From Chitinophagaceae bacterium (GTDB lineage: Bacteria > Bacteroidota > Bacteroidia > Chitinophagales > Chitinophagaceae): 64,000 nucleotides of DNA. The stretch spans positions 89,387 to 153,386 of the forward strand of contig SEAC01000030.1 in assembly GCA_004173235.1 (NCBI GenBank). The letters run 5' to 3'. A model generated the notes under the pieces. That model did no database searches. It saw nothing but the letters and a program-made list of their open reading frames with translations, and was not told the origin of the DNA. Below, piece after piece: positions 47,601 to 57,202 of this stretch. The translations under genes were made by a program, and so were the position numbers. Position 1 is the stretch's first letter. The number at the start of each line of letters is the position of its first letter.

Positions 47601-48962
47601 TTTCTGCCGATGGCGCTTTCCAAAGGTGCAGGCGCAGAAGTGCAAAAGCCTTTGGCTTCCGTGGTGATCGGAGGGCTCGTGACCGCAACCTTACTGACGC
47701 TGTTCCTGCTTCCGCTCCTCTACATCATCTTTTCGAAAGCAAGGTCCATCCGCGGCGTTTCTGCAGCGAAAACGACGATGCTGATCCTCGCGTTGTTCCT
47801 CTCGCCCGCACTCTTCGCGCAGGCCGGGCATATCTCGTTTCAGCAAGCCTACGACACGGCGCTCCGGAACAACCTGCAGCTTCGTTCTTCCGACCTGCAG
47901 ATCGAACGCGCGCGCGCGCTGGCCGGCCCTGCATTTGCGATCCCACGCACGGGCGTGTTCGTGGAGAATGAAGACATCACTCCCGCAGACGGCAAAGGGA
48001 TCCTCAAGATCGGCCTGGCGCAAAACCTCGAGTGGCCCGGGCTGTACAAAGCGCAGCGCAACCTGCTGCAACAGCAGGTGGGCGCCGCGGAAGCCGCAAG
48101 GCAGGTGCGCGCGCTGGAGATCCGCCGCGACCTGCAATTGGTATACTATGCCCTTTGGTACCTGCAAAGCAAACAGGTGCTCTGGCAGCGGCTCGACAGC
48201 ATCTATTCGTCGTTTGCCCGTGCGGCTTCGCTGCGGGTGCGAACAGGGGAAAGCGCGGGCCTCGACTCCTTGTCTGCGTCGGCGCGCGCGCGCGAGATCC
48301 ATGTGCAGCTCGGGTTGCTTCAGCGGGATATTGCATCGGGCCAGGAAGCACTCAAGCGGGTGCTGAATACATCTGCCGCATTTCTTCCGCCTTCGTCTCC
48401 GGTTGAAAAAGTAACGGTGCCCGATTTGCCCGACTCGCTGGATGCGCATCCTTCGCTCGAAATGCAGGCGCAAAACATTCATATCGCCGAAGCCGAATGG
48501 AACCTGCAGCGCCAAAGCAATAAACCCAACTTCGAAAGCCGCTTTTTCACGCAGCGCCTCTACGGAATTTCCAACCCGTATTCAGGTTTTTCGGTGACGG
48601 TTGGCGTGCCCATATTCGGACGCGGTGCCTACCGCAGCAAAGTGCGCGCAGCGCAGGTGGAGCGACAGTACCAGGAATCCGTTCTGAACTACGATCGCGT
48701 TGCGCTTACAACCGCCTACAAGGCAGCCCTGCAACAACTGCGGAAAGACCAGGAGCTGCTTCGCTACTACGAAGAGTCCGGGCTGCAGCAGTCGGAAGCA
48801 ATCATCAAGGCGGCAAACCTGGCCTACCGCGGTGGCGAGATCAGCCTTACCGATCTGTTCCAATACCTCTCCCAGGCCATCGACATTCAGAAAGCCTATC
48901 TCGACATCCTGAATGGTTACAACCAGTCGGCCATCCAGATTAACTACTACTTAAATCGTTGA
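44646..48962 (+). CDS. CusA/CzcA heavy-metal RND pump fused to a C-terminal TolC-like outer-membrane domain
   Basis: N-terminal RND ([36 protein letters not shown]); C-terminal [33 protein letters not shown]... outer-membrane efflux protein. Confidence 0.95.
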   Translation: [1438 protein letters not shown]

Positions 48963-48967
48963 TCGAT

Positions 48968-50161
48968 ATGAAAAATGTATTGTTCGCTTTAATGAGCATA
49001 GTGCTGCTGGCCGGCTGCGGCGGCAAGCAGGCCGAACCGGCAAAGGAAGCGGAAGCGCACCATGACGAAGCTCCTTCCAACTTTGTGTCGCTTACGGATG
49101 CGCAGATGAAGACGGTGGAGATCCAGCTGGGGACGATTGATAGGAAGAACCTCACCACCTCGATCAGCGCGAACGGCATGCTTTCCGTGCCCAACCACAA
49201 CAAGGCCTTTGTTACGGCTTTGCACAGCGGTGTGGTGCGCACGCTCACTATCCAGCCCGGCGACTTTGTTCAGAAGGGACAAGCCATCGCCACCATCGTC
49301 AACCCCGAGATCGTGGAGCTGCAGCGATCGCTCATAACCGTGAATGCGGAGATCAGCATGGCGGAGATCGAGGAGCGCAGGCAGCGAGAGCTGGTGGAAG
49401 GCCAGGCCGCGCCGCTGAAGAACCTGCAGATGGCTCAAACCAGATTGAAAACACTGCGCGCCGAGCGGGCAGCGGTGCAAAAGCATCTTTCGGTGCTGGG
49501 CGTTCGCGAAGGTGGCACACTCACCTCAACCCTGCGCGTAGTGGCTCCCATCAGTGGCACCGTTAGTACGGTGCAGGCTCAGATCGGTTCTAATGTAGAT
49601 GCGTCCACGCCCATCGCCGAGATCGTGAACAACGCGCAGCTTCACCTCGACCTGTTCGTTTACGAGAAAGACCTCCCGCGACTGCACAAGAACCAGGTGA
49701 TCCACTTCACGCTCACCAACAGCCCGGGCACCGAGTACGATGCGCAGATCTATTCCATCGGTACGGCGTTCGCAAGAGCATCCAAAACGATACCAGTGCA
49801 TGCGATCGTAAAAGGCGACAAGACCGGGCTGATCGAAGGCATGAACATCACTGCACTCATCAGCATCGGGACCGCAGTGTTGCCTGCGGTACCAACCGAA
49901 GCGATCGTTTCTTTCGGTGGACAGGATTACATCTTCGTAAAAACGGACGCTGCACCAGTGGATGTGCACTCCAAAGAGAACGCGCATCCCGAAACGACCG
50001 GTGCGACCTTCGAGCGCATCCAGGTGATCAAGGGCGCGTCGGACGTAGGCTACACCGAGATCAGGCCCGTGAAACCCGTTCCGGAAGGTGCGCGGATCAT
50101 CACCAAGGGCGCGTTCTTTGTGCTTGCCAGGATGACCAACGCGGGCGAGCACGAGCACTAA
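48968..50161 (+). CDS. RND efflux periplasmic adaptor (CusB-like)
   Basis: Lipoprotein signal LLAGCGG; VRTLTIQPGDFVQKGQAIATIVNPEIVELQRS; VVAPISGTVSTVQAQIGSNVDASTPIAEIVN. Confidence 0.93.
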   Translation: MKNVLFALMSIVLLAGCGGKQAEPAKEAEAHHDEAPSNFVSLTDAQMKTVEIQLGTIDRKNLTTSISANGMLSVPNHNKAFVTALHSGVVRTLTIQPGDFVQKGQAIATIVNPEIVELQRSLITVNAEISMAEIEERRQRELVEGQAAPLKNLQMAQTRLKTLRAERAAVQKHLSVLGVREGGTLTSTLRVVAPISGTVSTVQAQIGSNVDASTPIAEIVNNAQLHLDLFVYEKDLPRLHKNQVIHFTLTNSPGTEYDAQIYSIGTAFARASKTIPVHAIVKGDKTGLIEGMNITALISIGTAVLPAVPTEAIVSFGGQDYIFVKTDAAPVDVHSKENAHPETTGATFERIQVIKGASDVGYTEIRPVKPVPEGARIITKGAFFVLARMTNAGEHEH

Positions 50162-50199
50162 ACGAAAAGCGATACTTATTCCCGTTTGTTCTGTGTGCA

Positions 50200-50733
50200 T
50201 CAAAATATCGCGCGCTCGAGCAAGGCAACGTTCAGGTTGCGGTGCTGCTCCGGCAGGGCGGCATCGTTACCCGTGCGATGTCGCTCCACGAATGCGAATC
50301 CGTAGCCTTCATAGTATGCAATGAGCCTTTCATTGTCTGCCCACGTATCCATCCGCAAATAGCGCAGTCCTTTCTCCGCTGCATGCACGCAGGCCCATTC
50401 CAGCACGCGCTCAAAAAGGCGGCCGCCGCGCGTTTGCGGATGCACCACCACGCGGTGCAGGTAAAGCGCATCACAACGCTCGCGCTCCCGCCAGATCAGC
50501 TCGTCGGTGTAGCAGATGCAAAAGACCACTGTGATCGTTCCTTCGTTTCTGATCACGTACAACAACCCGCGGTCGAGGTCTTGTTGGATAAAGCGCTCGT
50601 CTATCCGGTCCCATCCGATGAAGCCGTTGCGTTTTTGATAATCAATGGCAGCGTCGTATAGCTGCATGATGACCGGAAGATCGGCCTGCGTGCCACGCGC
50701 GACCGTCCAGCCCGTTCCCGTATTTGTTTGCAT
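50200..50733 (-). CDS. GNAT family N-acetyltransferase
   Basis: LYLHRVVVHPQTRGGRLFERVLEWACVHAAEKGLRYLRMDTWADNERLIAYYEGYGF. Confidence 0.9.
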   Translation of the reverse strand: MQTNTGTGWTVARGTQADLPVIMQLYDAAIDYQKRNGFIGWDRIDERFIQQDLDRGLLYVIRNEGTITVVFCICYTDELIWRERERCDALYLHRVVVHPQTRGGRLFERVLEWACVHAAEKGLRYLRMDTWADNERLIAYYEGYGFAFVERHRTGNDAALPEQHRNLNVALLERAIF

Positions 50734-50735
50734 GC

Positions 50736-52208
50736 TTAGGAAGTTGTTTGAGCCAGCTTGCTTTTGCGGGCTCCGTAGAAGAAATAAACGGCGATGCCTG
50801 CGATGCTCCAAACAACGAAGCGCACCCAGGTGGCGCCATCGAGGCTGAACATCAGCAGCAGGTTGAATACGACGCCCAGCGTGGCAACCAGCCCAACGTA
50901 GCGCACGCGGAAAGGCCGGTGCAGGTGGGGCGCTTTCCTGCGCAACAGCAGCACCGCCGCACAGATCATGGCGAATGCGAACAGCGTTCCTATACTCGTC
51001 ATCTTGGTTGCTTTTTCGATGGGTGTTACTGCTGCGATCACTGCTGCAACAAATCCCACAAGGAGCGTGCTTTTCCAGGGTGTTTTGTAACGCGCATGCA
51101 CCGAGCCGAACATGCCGTTCGGTAGCAAGCCATCCTTGGCCATGTTCAAAAAGATGCGCGTTTGCGACAACAACATCACGAGCATCACCGACACCAGTCC
51201 AATGACTGCAGCAATGGTGATGAGCAAGGATGCCCATGGCAGCCCAATACGCTCGAAGGCGGAAGCCACCGGCGCGCCGAGGTCGAGGGTTTTGTAGGGC
51301 ACCATGCCCGTGAGCACGAGCGATACCAGGATGTAAAGCAAGGTGCAAATGCCCAGCGAGGCCATGATGGCAAAGGGAATGTCCTTCGTGGGATTAACCG
51401 CCTCCTGCGCCTGCGTAGACACGGCATCGAAACCGATGAAGGCGAAGAAAACGATGCCCGCGGCGGTGAACACGCCGGGCAGTCCGTAGTGGCTCGTGCC
51501 CGTGGCATCAACGGTTCGTTTCGGTACGAAGGGGTGCCAGTTGGCGGGCGTAAGGTAGAAGGCACCTACGGCTACGACGAAGAGCACCGCGCACACCTTG
51601 ATCGCTACGATAAGGTTGTTGGTGCGCGCCGATTCGCGGATGCCGCGAAAGAGCACCCATGTTACCAACAGCACCACCAGCAGCGCGGGGAGGTTGATGG
51701 CGAAAACCGGCGCTTCGATTCCCAGGCGCAACGCTTCCTCGCGTGCCGACACCGGATCGTTGACAAGCCACAACGGAATGTTGTGCACGCCTGCCATGTG
51801 CAGCAGTTTTACAAAGTACTTCGACCAGCTGACCGCAACAGTAGTGGCACCCATCATATACTCCAGTATCAGGTTCCACCCGATGAACCAGGCGAAGAGT
51901 TCGCCTACCGTTCCATACGAGTATGCGTATGCCGAGCCGGATACAGGAAGAATGGATGCGAATTCGGCATAGCAGAAGGCGGCGAAGAGGCAGCCGATGC
52001 CGGCGAGCAAAAAGGAGAGCGCGAGTGCCGGACCAGCGTACAGGTTGGCGGCCACGCCGGTGAGCACAAAGATGCCGCCACCGATGACGGCGCCGACGCC
52101 GATCGCGGTAAGGGCCCATTTGCCCAGCGAGCGATGCAGCTCCGAACTTTCGATGTCGCGGGTGTACGCGGCGAGTGGTTTGTTGCGGAAGTAGCGGGAA
52201 GCGTTCAT
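50736..52208 (-). CDS. APC-family amino acid permease
   Basis: IGVGAVIGGGIFVLTGVAANLYAGPALALSFLLAGIGCLFAAFCYAEFASILPVSGSAYAYSYGTVGELFAWFIGWNLILEY. Confidence 0.93.
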   Translation of the reverse strand: MNASRYFRNKPLAAYTRDIESSELHRSLGKWALTAIGVGAVIGGGIFVLTGVAANLYAGPALALSFLLAGIGCLFAAFCYAEFASILPVSGSAYAYSYGTVGELFAWFIGWNLILEYMMGATTVAVSWSKYFVKLLHMAGVHNIPLWLVNDPVSAREEALRLGIEAPVFAINLPALLVVLLVTWVLFRGIRESARTNNLIVAIKVCAVLFVVAVGAFYLTPANWHPFVPKRTVDATGTSHYGLPGVFTAAGIVFFAFIGFDAVSTQAQEAVNPTKDIPFAIMASLGICTLLYILVSLVLTGMVPYKTLDLGAPVASAFERIGLPWASLLITIAAVIGLVSVMLVMLLSQTRIFLNMAKDGLLPNGMFGSVHARYKTPWKSTLLVGFVAAVIAAVTPIEKATKMTSIGTLFAFAMICAAVLLLRRKAPHLHRPFRVRYVGLVATLGVVFNLLLMFSLDGATWVRFVVWSIAGIAVYFFYGARKSKLAQTTS

Positions 52209-52228
52209 AAGCGTCTTGTTGGTTTGGT

Positions 52229-52726
52229 TCAAGCCTGTGGTTTCAGTTGCGGACGCAGTGCGGCCACGCGGTCTTCAAACACGGTGGGTACGTTCAACGG
52301 GGCTTCTATTTGTTGCAGGAAGTCGAGCAGGTTGGAGCGATGCGGCTGGCTTTTGCCGCTGCGGATGTTGAAATGCACGAGCGTAGTCCAAAGCACCGCT
52401 TTGAGGGTGGTCTTGTCGGGGTCGTACATGAGCGCTTCCACCAACAGGCTTTTACCGGTCACCGAGAGGAGGCGCGTCTTGATGGTGACCACTTCGAGCG
52501 GAAGGGCAGGGGCGAGGTAGGCTACCTGGGTTTGCGCTGCCACCCATCCGAGTCCCTCGTTGCGGGCCAGCTCGTAGGGGTCGAAGCCGTAGCATTCCAG
52601 CAGCTGGTCTTCGCGGGCGTTGATCATGTAGTCGATATAGCGCGCGTTGTTAAGGTGGTTGAAGGGGTCGCAATCGGCAAAGCGGATCTTGACGTAACTC
52701 TCCGGCTCTTTTTCATAATACTTCAT
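52229..52726 (-). CDS. Acyl-CoA thioesterase-like (hotdog fold)
   Basis: VKIRFADCDPFNHLNNARYIDYMINAREDQL. Confidence 0.9.
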   Translation of the reverse strand: MKYYEKEPESYVKIRFADCDPFNHLNNARYIDYMINAREDQLLECYGFDPYELARNEGLGWVAAQTQVAYLAPALPLEVVTIKTRLLSVTGKSLLVEALMYDPDKTTLKAVLWTTLVHFNIRSGKSQPHRSNLLDFLQQIEAPLNVPTVFEDRVAALRPQLKPQA

Positions 52727-52746
52727 AAAGGGATGTTCTTTAAAAA

Positions 52747-52760
52747 ATACCGATCGGTAT
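52747..52760. promoter_or_regulatory. Candidate TetR operator, upstream of the thioesterase gene
   Basis: Perfect palindrome ATACCGATCGGTAT. Confidence 0.75.
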
Positions 52761-52779
52761 ATTTATGGGTAAAAAAATA

Positions 52780-53370
52780 TCAGGTGCCCAGCGACCGGAT
52801 GTAGTTTTCGAGGAAGTCCATGGCCTGGCCCAGCTCCTGCGAGCGGTCGGTCACCTTCGCCTGCATCACGGCTCCTTCGATCAGCGACATGAGCAGCACG
52901 GCCACCAGTGCCGGCTCGGCATCCTCCCGGATCTCGCCGCGTTCGATGCCGCGTTTTACCTGGTTTTCCACCGATTGCTTCCAGAAGCGCAAGGCATCGG
53001 CCGCGCGCTTCTTCAGCGCCGGGTGCGTGTCATCGGCGTCGGTGGATGTATTCAGGATAGGGCAACCGGTTTTAAGAAAAGGAATTTTTAAAAAGTTGCG
53101 GTACATCCGCGGGTACACCAGCAGTCGCTCGATCGAGTGCTCCTGCGCCAGGATCCGTTCCTTTACATAAGCCGTCACGTTCCCGAAGTTGTAGTCGAAC
53201 GCCGCCAGCGCCACTTCATCCTTGTTGCGGAAGTTGCCATAGATGCTGCCCTTCGTCAGCCCCGTGGCCTCGGTAAGGTCTGTCATCGACGTACCCACAT
53301 ACCCCTTCGCATTAAATATCGAAGCGGTCTTCTCAATGATGAACTGTCGCGTTTTCTCAGCCTTATTCAT
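52780..53370 (-). CDS. TetR-family transcriptional regulator
   Basis: KTRQFIIEKTASIFNAKGYVGTSMTDLTEATGLTKGSIYGNFRNKDEVALAAF helix-turn-helix. Confidence 0.95.
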   Translation of the reverse strand: MNKAEKTRQFIIEKTASIFNAKGYVGTSMTDLTEATGLTKGSIYGNFRNKDEVALAAFDYNFGNVTAYVKERILAQEHSIERLLVYPRMYRNFLKIPFLKTGCPILNTSTDADDTHPALKKRAADALRFWKQSVENQVKRGIERGEIREDAEPALVAVLLMSLIEGAVMQAKVTDRSQELGQAMDFLENYIRSLGT

Positions 53371-53386
53371 ATTCCCGCCGTAAATA

Positions 53387-53402
53387 TATACCAATCGGTA
53401 TA
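53387..53402. promoter_or_regulatory. Candidate TetR operator, upstream of tetR
   Basis: TATACCAATCGGTATA; matches the 52747 site at 13 of 14 shared positions. Confidence 0.75.
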
Positions 53403-53415
53403 ATCAAAAATTTAT

Positions 53416-53480
53416 TTTTCTTCCTCTTGTCCCTCTCGTTCTCTTGTTCTCTCTTTCTCTTGTTCTCTCTGTTCTCCTCC
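53416..53480. repeat. C/T-rich tandem repeat (TCTCTTGT/TCTCTCTT)
   Basis: ttctcttgttctctctttctcttgttctctctgttctcc upstream of gapA. Confidence 0.8.
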
Positions 53481-53554
53481 CAACTGTACTCCTCTCATTT
53501 CCGGCAATTCAATACCTTCGCGGCGCATTAATCATCTAAAAAACCGCTTAGAAT

Positions 53555-54565
53555 ATGTCAGTAAAAGTTGCCATCAACGGCTTTGGACGGATCGGACGCC
53601 TGGTATTCCGCCAGATTCACAATATGGAAGGAATTGACGTCGTGGCCATCAACGACCTCACCAGCCCCGCCGTGCTGGCGCACCTGCTCAAGTACGATTC
53701 GGCACAGGGCCGCTTCAACCAGGATGTGAAGGCGACCGACAACGCCATCGTGGTGAACGGTCACGAAGTGAAGATCTACGCACAGAAAGACCCGGCACAA
53801 ATTCCCTGGGGCCAGCACGATGTAGACGTTGTGATCGAGTCGACCGGCTTCTTTACCGATAAGGCGAAGGCCGAAGCGCACATCACGGCAGGTGCCAAGC
53901 GCGTGGTCATTTCCGCACCCGCCACCGGCGACCTGAAGACGGTTGTGTTCAACGTGAACCACCAGATCCTCGACGGTTCCGAGACCATCATCTCCTGCGC
54001 TTCCTGCACCACCAATTGCCTTGCGCCGATGGCGAAAGTGCTCAACGATAGCTACGGCATCCTGTCGGGCATCATGACCACCATCCACGCCTACACCAAC
54101 GACCAGAATACGCTCGACGCCCCGCACCCGAAAGGCGACCTGCGCCGCGCACGCGCTGCGGCCCAGAACATTGTTCCCAACAGCACCGGCGCAGCCAAGG
54201 CCATCGGCCTCGTTCTCCCCGAGCTGAAAGGCAAGCTGGACGGCACCGCACAGCGAGTGCCCACCATCACCGGTTCGCTCACCGAACTGGTAACGGTGCT
54301 TGGCAAAAAAACAACGGTGGAAGAGATCAACGCTGCCATGAAAGCCGCTGCCAACGACAGCTTTGGTTACACGGAAGACGAGATCACCTCTACGGATATC
54401 ATCGGCATCCACTTCGGATCGCTGTTCGACGGCACGCAAACGAAAGTGATCACCAACGGCGATGTGCAGCTGGTGAAGACCGTGAGCTGGTACGACAACG
54501 AAATGAGCTACGTGTCGCAGCTGGTGCGCACGGTGAAGCATTTTGCCGGACTCATCTCCAAATAA
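53555..54565 (+). CDS. gap: Glyceraldehyde-3-phosphate dehydrogenase, type I
   Basis: [53 protein letters not shown]. Confidence 0.97.
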   Translation: MSVKVAINGFGRIGRLVFRQIHNMEGIDVVAINDLTSPAVLAHLLKYDSAQGRFNQDVKATDNAIVVNGHEVKIYAQKDPAQIPWGQHDVDVVIESTGFFTDKAKAEAHITAGAKRVVISAPATGDLKTVVFNVNHQILDGSETIISCASCTTNCLAPMAKVLNDSYGILSGIMTTIHAYTNDQNTLDAPHPKGDLRRARAAAQNIVPNSTGAAKAIGLVLPELKGKLDGTAQRVPTITGSLTELVTVLGKKTTVEEINAAMKAAANDSFGYTEDEITSTDIIGIHFGSLFDGTQTKVITNGDVQLVKTVSWYDNEMSYVSQLVRTVKHFAGLISK

Positions 54566-54579
54566 GACAAGCAGCTAGC

Positions 54580-54604
54580 AAGCCCCGGCATCACGCCGGG
54601 GCTT
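54580..54604 (+). terminator. Intrinsic terminator of gap
   Basis: aagccccggc-atcac-gccggggctt followed by ttt. Confidence 0.88.
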
Positions 54605-54649
54605 TTTGTTGCGCCCTACCTTACATTTGACCGCACAAACAACCCCGTT

Positions 54650-55843
54650 ATGGCTCCATTCGCAGACTACGATTTTTCGGGCCGCAAAGCCCTTGTTCGC
54701 GTCGACTTCAACGTGCCGCTCGATGCAGCATTCAACATCACCGACGACAACCGCATCCGCGCAACGCTTCCTACGATTCAGAAGATCCTGAAGGACGGCG
54801 GCTCGGTGATCCTGATGTCGCACCTCGGTCGCCCGAAGGAAGGCCCTACGGAAAAATATTCGCTGAAGCACGTCGTGAAGCACCTTTCGGAACTGCTTGG
54901 AACGGAAGTGCAGTTTGCCGACGACTGCATTGGCGCCGACGCGGCGAAAAAGGCTGCCGCCCTGCAACCGGGCCAGGTGCTGCTGCTCGAGAACCTGCGT
55001 TTTTATACAGAAGAAGAGAAGGGCGACAAAGCTTTTGCGGAGAAACTGGCGAAGCTGGGCGATGTATACGTCAACGATGCATTTGGAACGGCGCACCGGG
55101 CGCATGCTTCCACCGCGGTGATCGCACAGTTTTTCGAAAAGGGAAACCGACTCTTCGGCAACGTGATGGAAAGCGAAGTGAAAAGCGCGGAAAAAGTGCT
55201 GCACAACAGCGAAAAACCTTTCACTGCCATCATCGGCGGAGCAAAGGTATCGGATAAGATCCTGATCATTGAAAACCTGCTGGAGCGTGCTACCGACATC
55301 ATCATCGGTGGCGGCATGGCCTATACTTTTTTCAAGGCGATGGACGGCCGCATCGGAACCTCGCTCTGCGAAGACGACCGCCTCGACATGGCGCGCGACC
55401 TCCTCAAAAAGGCCGAGGAAAAAGGCGTTACGATTCACCTGCCTTCCGACTCGATCATTGCGGACCGCTTTGCCGCGGATGCGGACATTTCGTCGGCACT
55501 CAGCACCAACATCCCCGATGGCTGGATGGGACTGGACATCGGCCCGCTGGCGTCCGATATGTTCACCAAGGTGATCCACGACTCGCGCACCATCCTCTGG
55601 AATGGCCCGATGGGTGTGTTCGAGATGGAGAAGTTCCAGCACGGCACCAAATGCGTGGCCAAGGCCGTTGCCGAAGCAACGGCGAGCGGCGCCTTCACAC
55701 TTGTGGGCGGCGGCGACTCTGTGGCGGCAGTCAACCAGTTTGGCTACCACGACAAAGTGAGCTACGTATCCACCGGCGGCGGCGCCATGCTCGAATACTT
55801 CGAAGGGAAGGAACTGCCGGGTATTGCGGCCGTGAAAGCGTAA
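54650..55843 (+). CDS. pgk: Phosphoglycerate kinase
   Basis: [64 protein letters not shown]. Confidence 0.97.
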   Translation: MAPFADYDFSGRKALVRVDFNVPLDAAFNITDDNRIRATLPTIQKILKDGGSVILMSHLGRPKEGPTEKYSLKHVVKHLSELLGTEVQFADDCIGADAAKKAAALQPGQVLLLENLRFYTEEEKGDKAFAEKLAKLGDVYVNDAFGTAHRAHASTAVIAQFFEKGNRLFGNVMESEVKSAEKVLHNSEKPFTAIIGGAKVSDKILIIENLLERATDIIIGGGMAYTFFKAMDGRIGTSLCEDDRLDMARDLLKKAEEKGVTIHLPSDSIIADRFAADADISSALSTNIPDGWMGLDIGPLASDMFTKVIHDSRTILWNGPMGVFEMEKFQHGTKCVAKAVAEATASGAFTLVGGGDSVAAVNQFGYHDKVSYVSTGGGAMLEYFEGKELPGIAAVKA

Positions 55844-56024
55844 CCCTTCGGCTGCGCAGGGTGCCAGCTCGATTTCGATAAAGCTGGCAAATTAAACAGT
55901 GTGCAGGGTGTTTCGAATGCGTGTCCTGACAGGCTGGCCGCACTTTACTGCCATGGTGAGCGCAGCCGATCCATGGTGCGCATTTTGATGGTATGACATA
56001 ACTTTAAACAACAAACGAAAAACA

Positions 56025-56729
56025 ATGAAGACTTCAACCCTGGTTCTGGTGGTCATTTTGGGCATAGTGCTCGTACTCGGCGGATGCGTCGGATGCGGAG
56101 CCATCGGCTTTCAGAAACGCACGGTAGGCCTGGAAGAAAATGTACGCGGCCAATGGGGCAATGTGCAGACGCAATACCAGCGCCGCGCCGACCTCATCCC
56201 GAACCTGGTAAATACGGTAAAAGGCGAAGCCAACTTCGAGCGCGGAACCCTCAACGACGTGATCAACGCCCGTGCGAAGGCCACTTCGATGCAGATCAGC
56301 CCCGAAAACCTCACCCCGGAGAACATCCAGCGCTTCCAGCAGGCGCAGGCGCAACTCTCGGGCGCACTCAGCCGCCTCCTGGTGGTTTCGGAGAACTACC
56401 CGAACCTCCGCGCCAACGATGCCTTCCGCAACCTGCAAACGCAGCTGGAAGGAACGGAGAACCGCATCGCCGTAGCCCGCAAGGATTACAACGACGCCGT
56501 GCAGCAATACAACACGTCGATCCGCACCTTCCCCAACAACATTTATTCGGGTTGGTTTGGATTCAGCCAGAAAGGCTACTTCGAGGCTGACCCGGGCGCT
56601 AAGAATGCTCCCACGGTGAACTTCGACAACAACAGCGGAACGGCTCCCTCGGGAACTGCACCGGCAGCGAACAATTCAACGGCCCCGGCACCCGGCACCA
56701 ACACCGAGCCACAACCGCAAAACAAATAA
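56025..56729 (+). CDS. LemA family protein
   Basis: QWGNVQTQYQRRADLIPNLVNTVKGEANFERGTLNDVINARAKATS; GWFGFSQKGYFEADPGA. Confidence 0.94.
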   Translation: MKTSTLVLVVILGIVLVLGGCVGCGAIGFQKRTVGLEENVRGQWGNVQTQYQRRADLIPNLVNTVKGEANFERGTLNDVINARAKATSMQISPENLTPENIQRFQQAQAQLSGALSRLLVVSENYPNLRANDAFRNLQTQLEGTENRIAVARKDYNDAVQQYNTSIRTFPNNIYSGWFGFSQKGYFEADPGAKNAPTVNFDNNSGTAPSGTAPAANNSTAPAPGTNTEPQPQNK

Positions 56730-56731
56730 GC

Positions 56732-57199
56732 ATGGGAATCTTCTCCCGCTTTTTCGGCCGGAAGGAAGACTTCTTCACCGACGAACAGAAGGCGCAGCTC
56801 GTGCAGGCCATCCAGTCTGCCGAGCGGCGCACTTCCGGTGAGGTGCGCGTTTTCATCGAAAGCCGCTGCTCCTACCTCGATGCGGTTGACCGGGCCAGGG
56901 AAGTTTTTACGGAGCTGGAAATGCAGCAGACCGACCTGCGCAACGCTACACTCGTGTACGTTGCGGTGAAAGACCGGCAGGCAGCGGTTTTTGGCGATGC
57001 GGGCATCCACGAAAAGGTGGGCGCGGCCTACTGGGAGCAAACCATCGCGGGCATGCTGCAGGAGTTTCGCTCCGAACACCTTGCCGATGGCATCTGCGTG
57101 GGCATTACGCGCCTCGGTGAAGCGCTCCAGTCCTATTTCCCCTACGACTCCGACACCGACAAGAACGAACTACCGGACGACATCGTGTTCGGAAAATAG
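56732..57199 (+). CDS. TPM domain protein
   Basis: LVQAIQSAERRTSGEVRVFIESRCSYLDAVDRAREVFTELEMQQTDLRNATLVYVAVKDRQAAVFGDAGIHEKVG; follows lemA. Confidence 0.85.
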   Translation: MGIFSRFFGRKEDFFTDEQKAQLVQAIQSAERRTSGEVRVFIESRCSYLDAVDRAREVFTELEMQQTDLRNATLVYVAVKDRQAAVFGDAGIHEKVGAAYWEQTIAGMLQEFRSEHLADGICVGITRLGEALQSYFPYDSDTDKNELPDDIVFGK

Positions 57200-57202
57200 C
57201 CC

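Noticed and set aside
53416-53480. C/T-rich tract upstream of gap as a heptad array
   Set aside because: The best period is about 8 or 16, not 7; listed only as a repeat.
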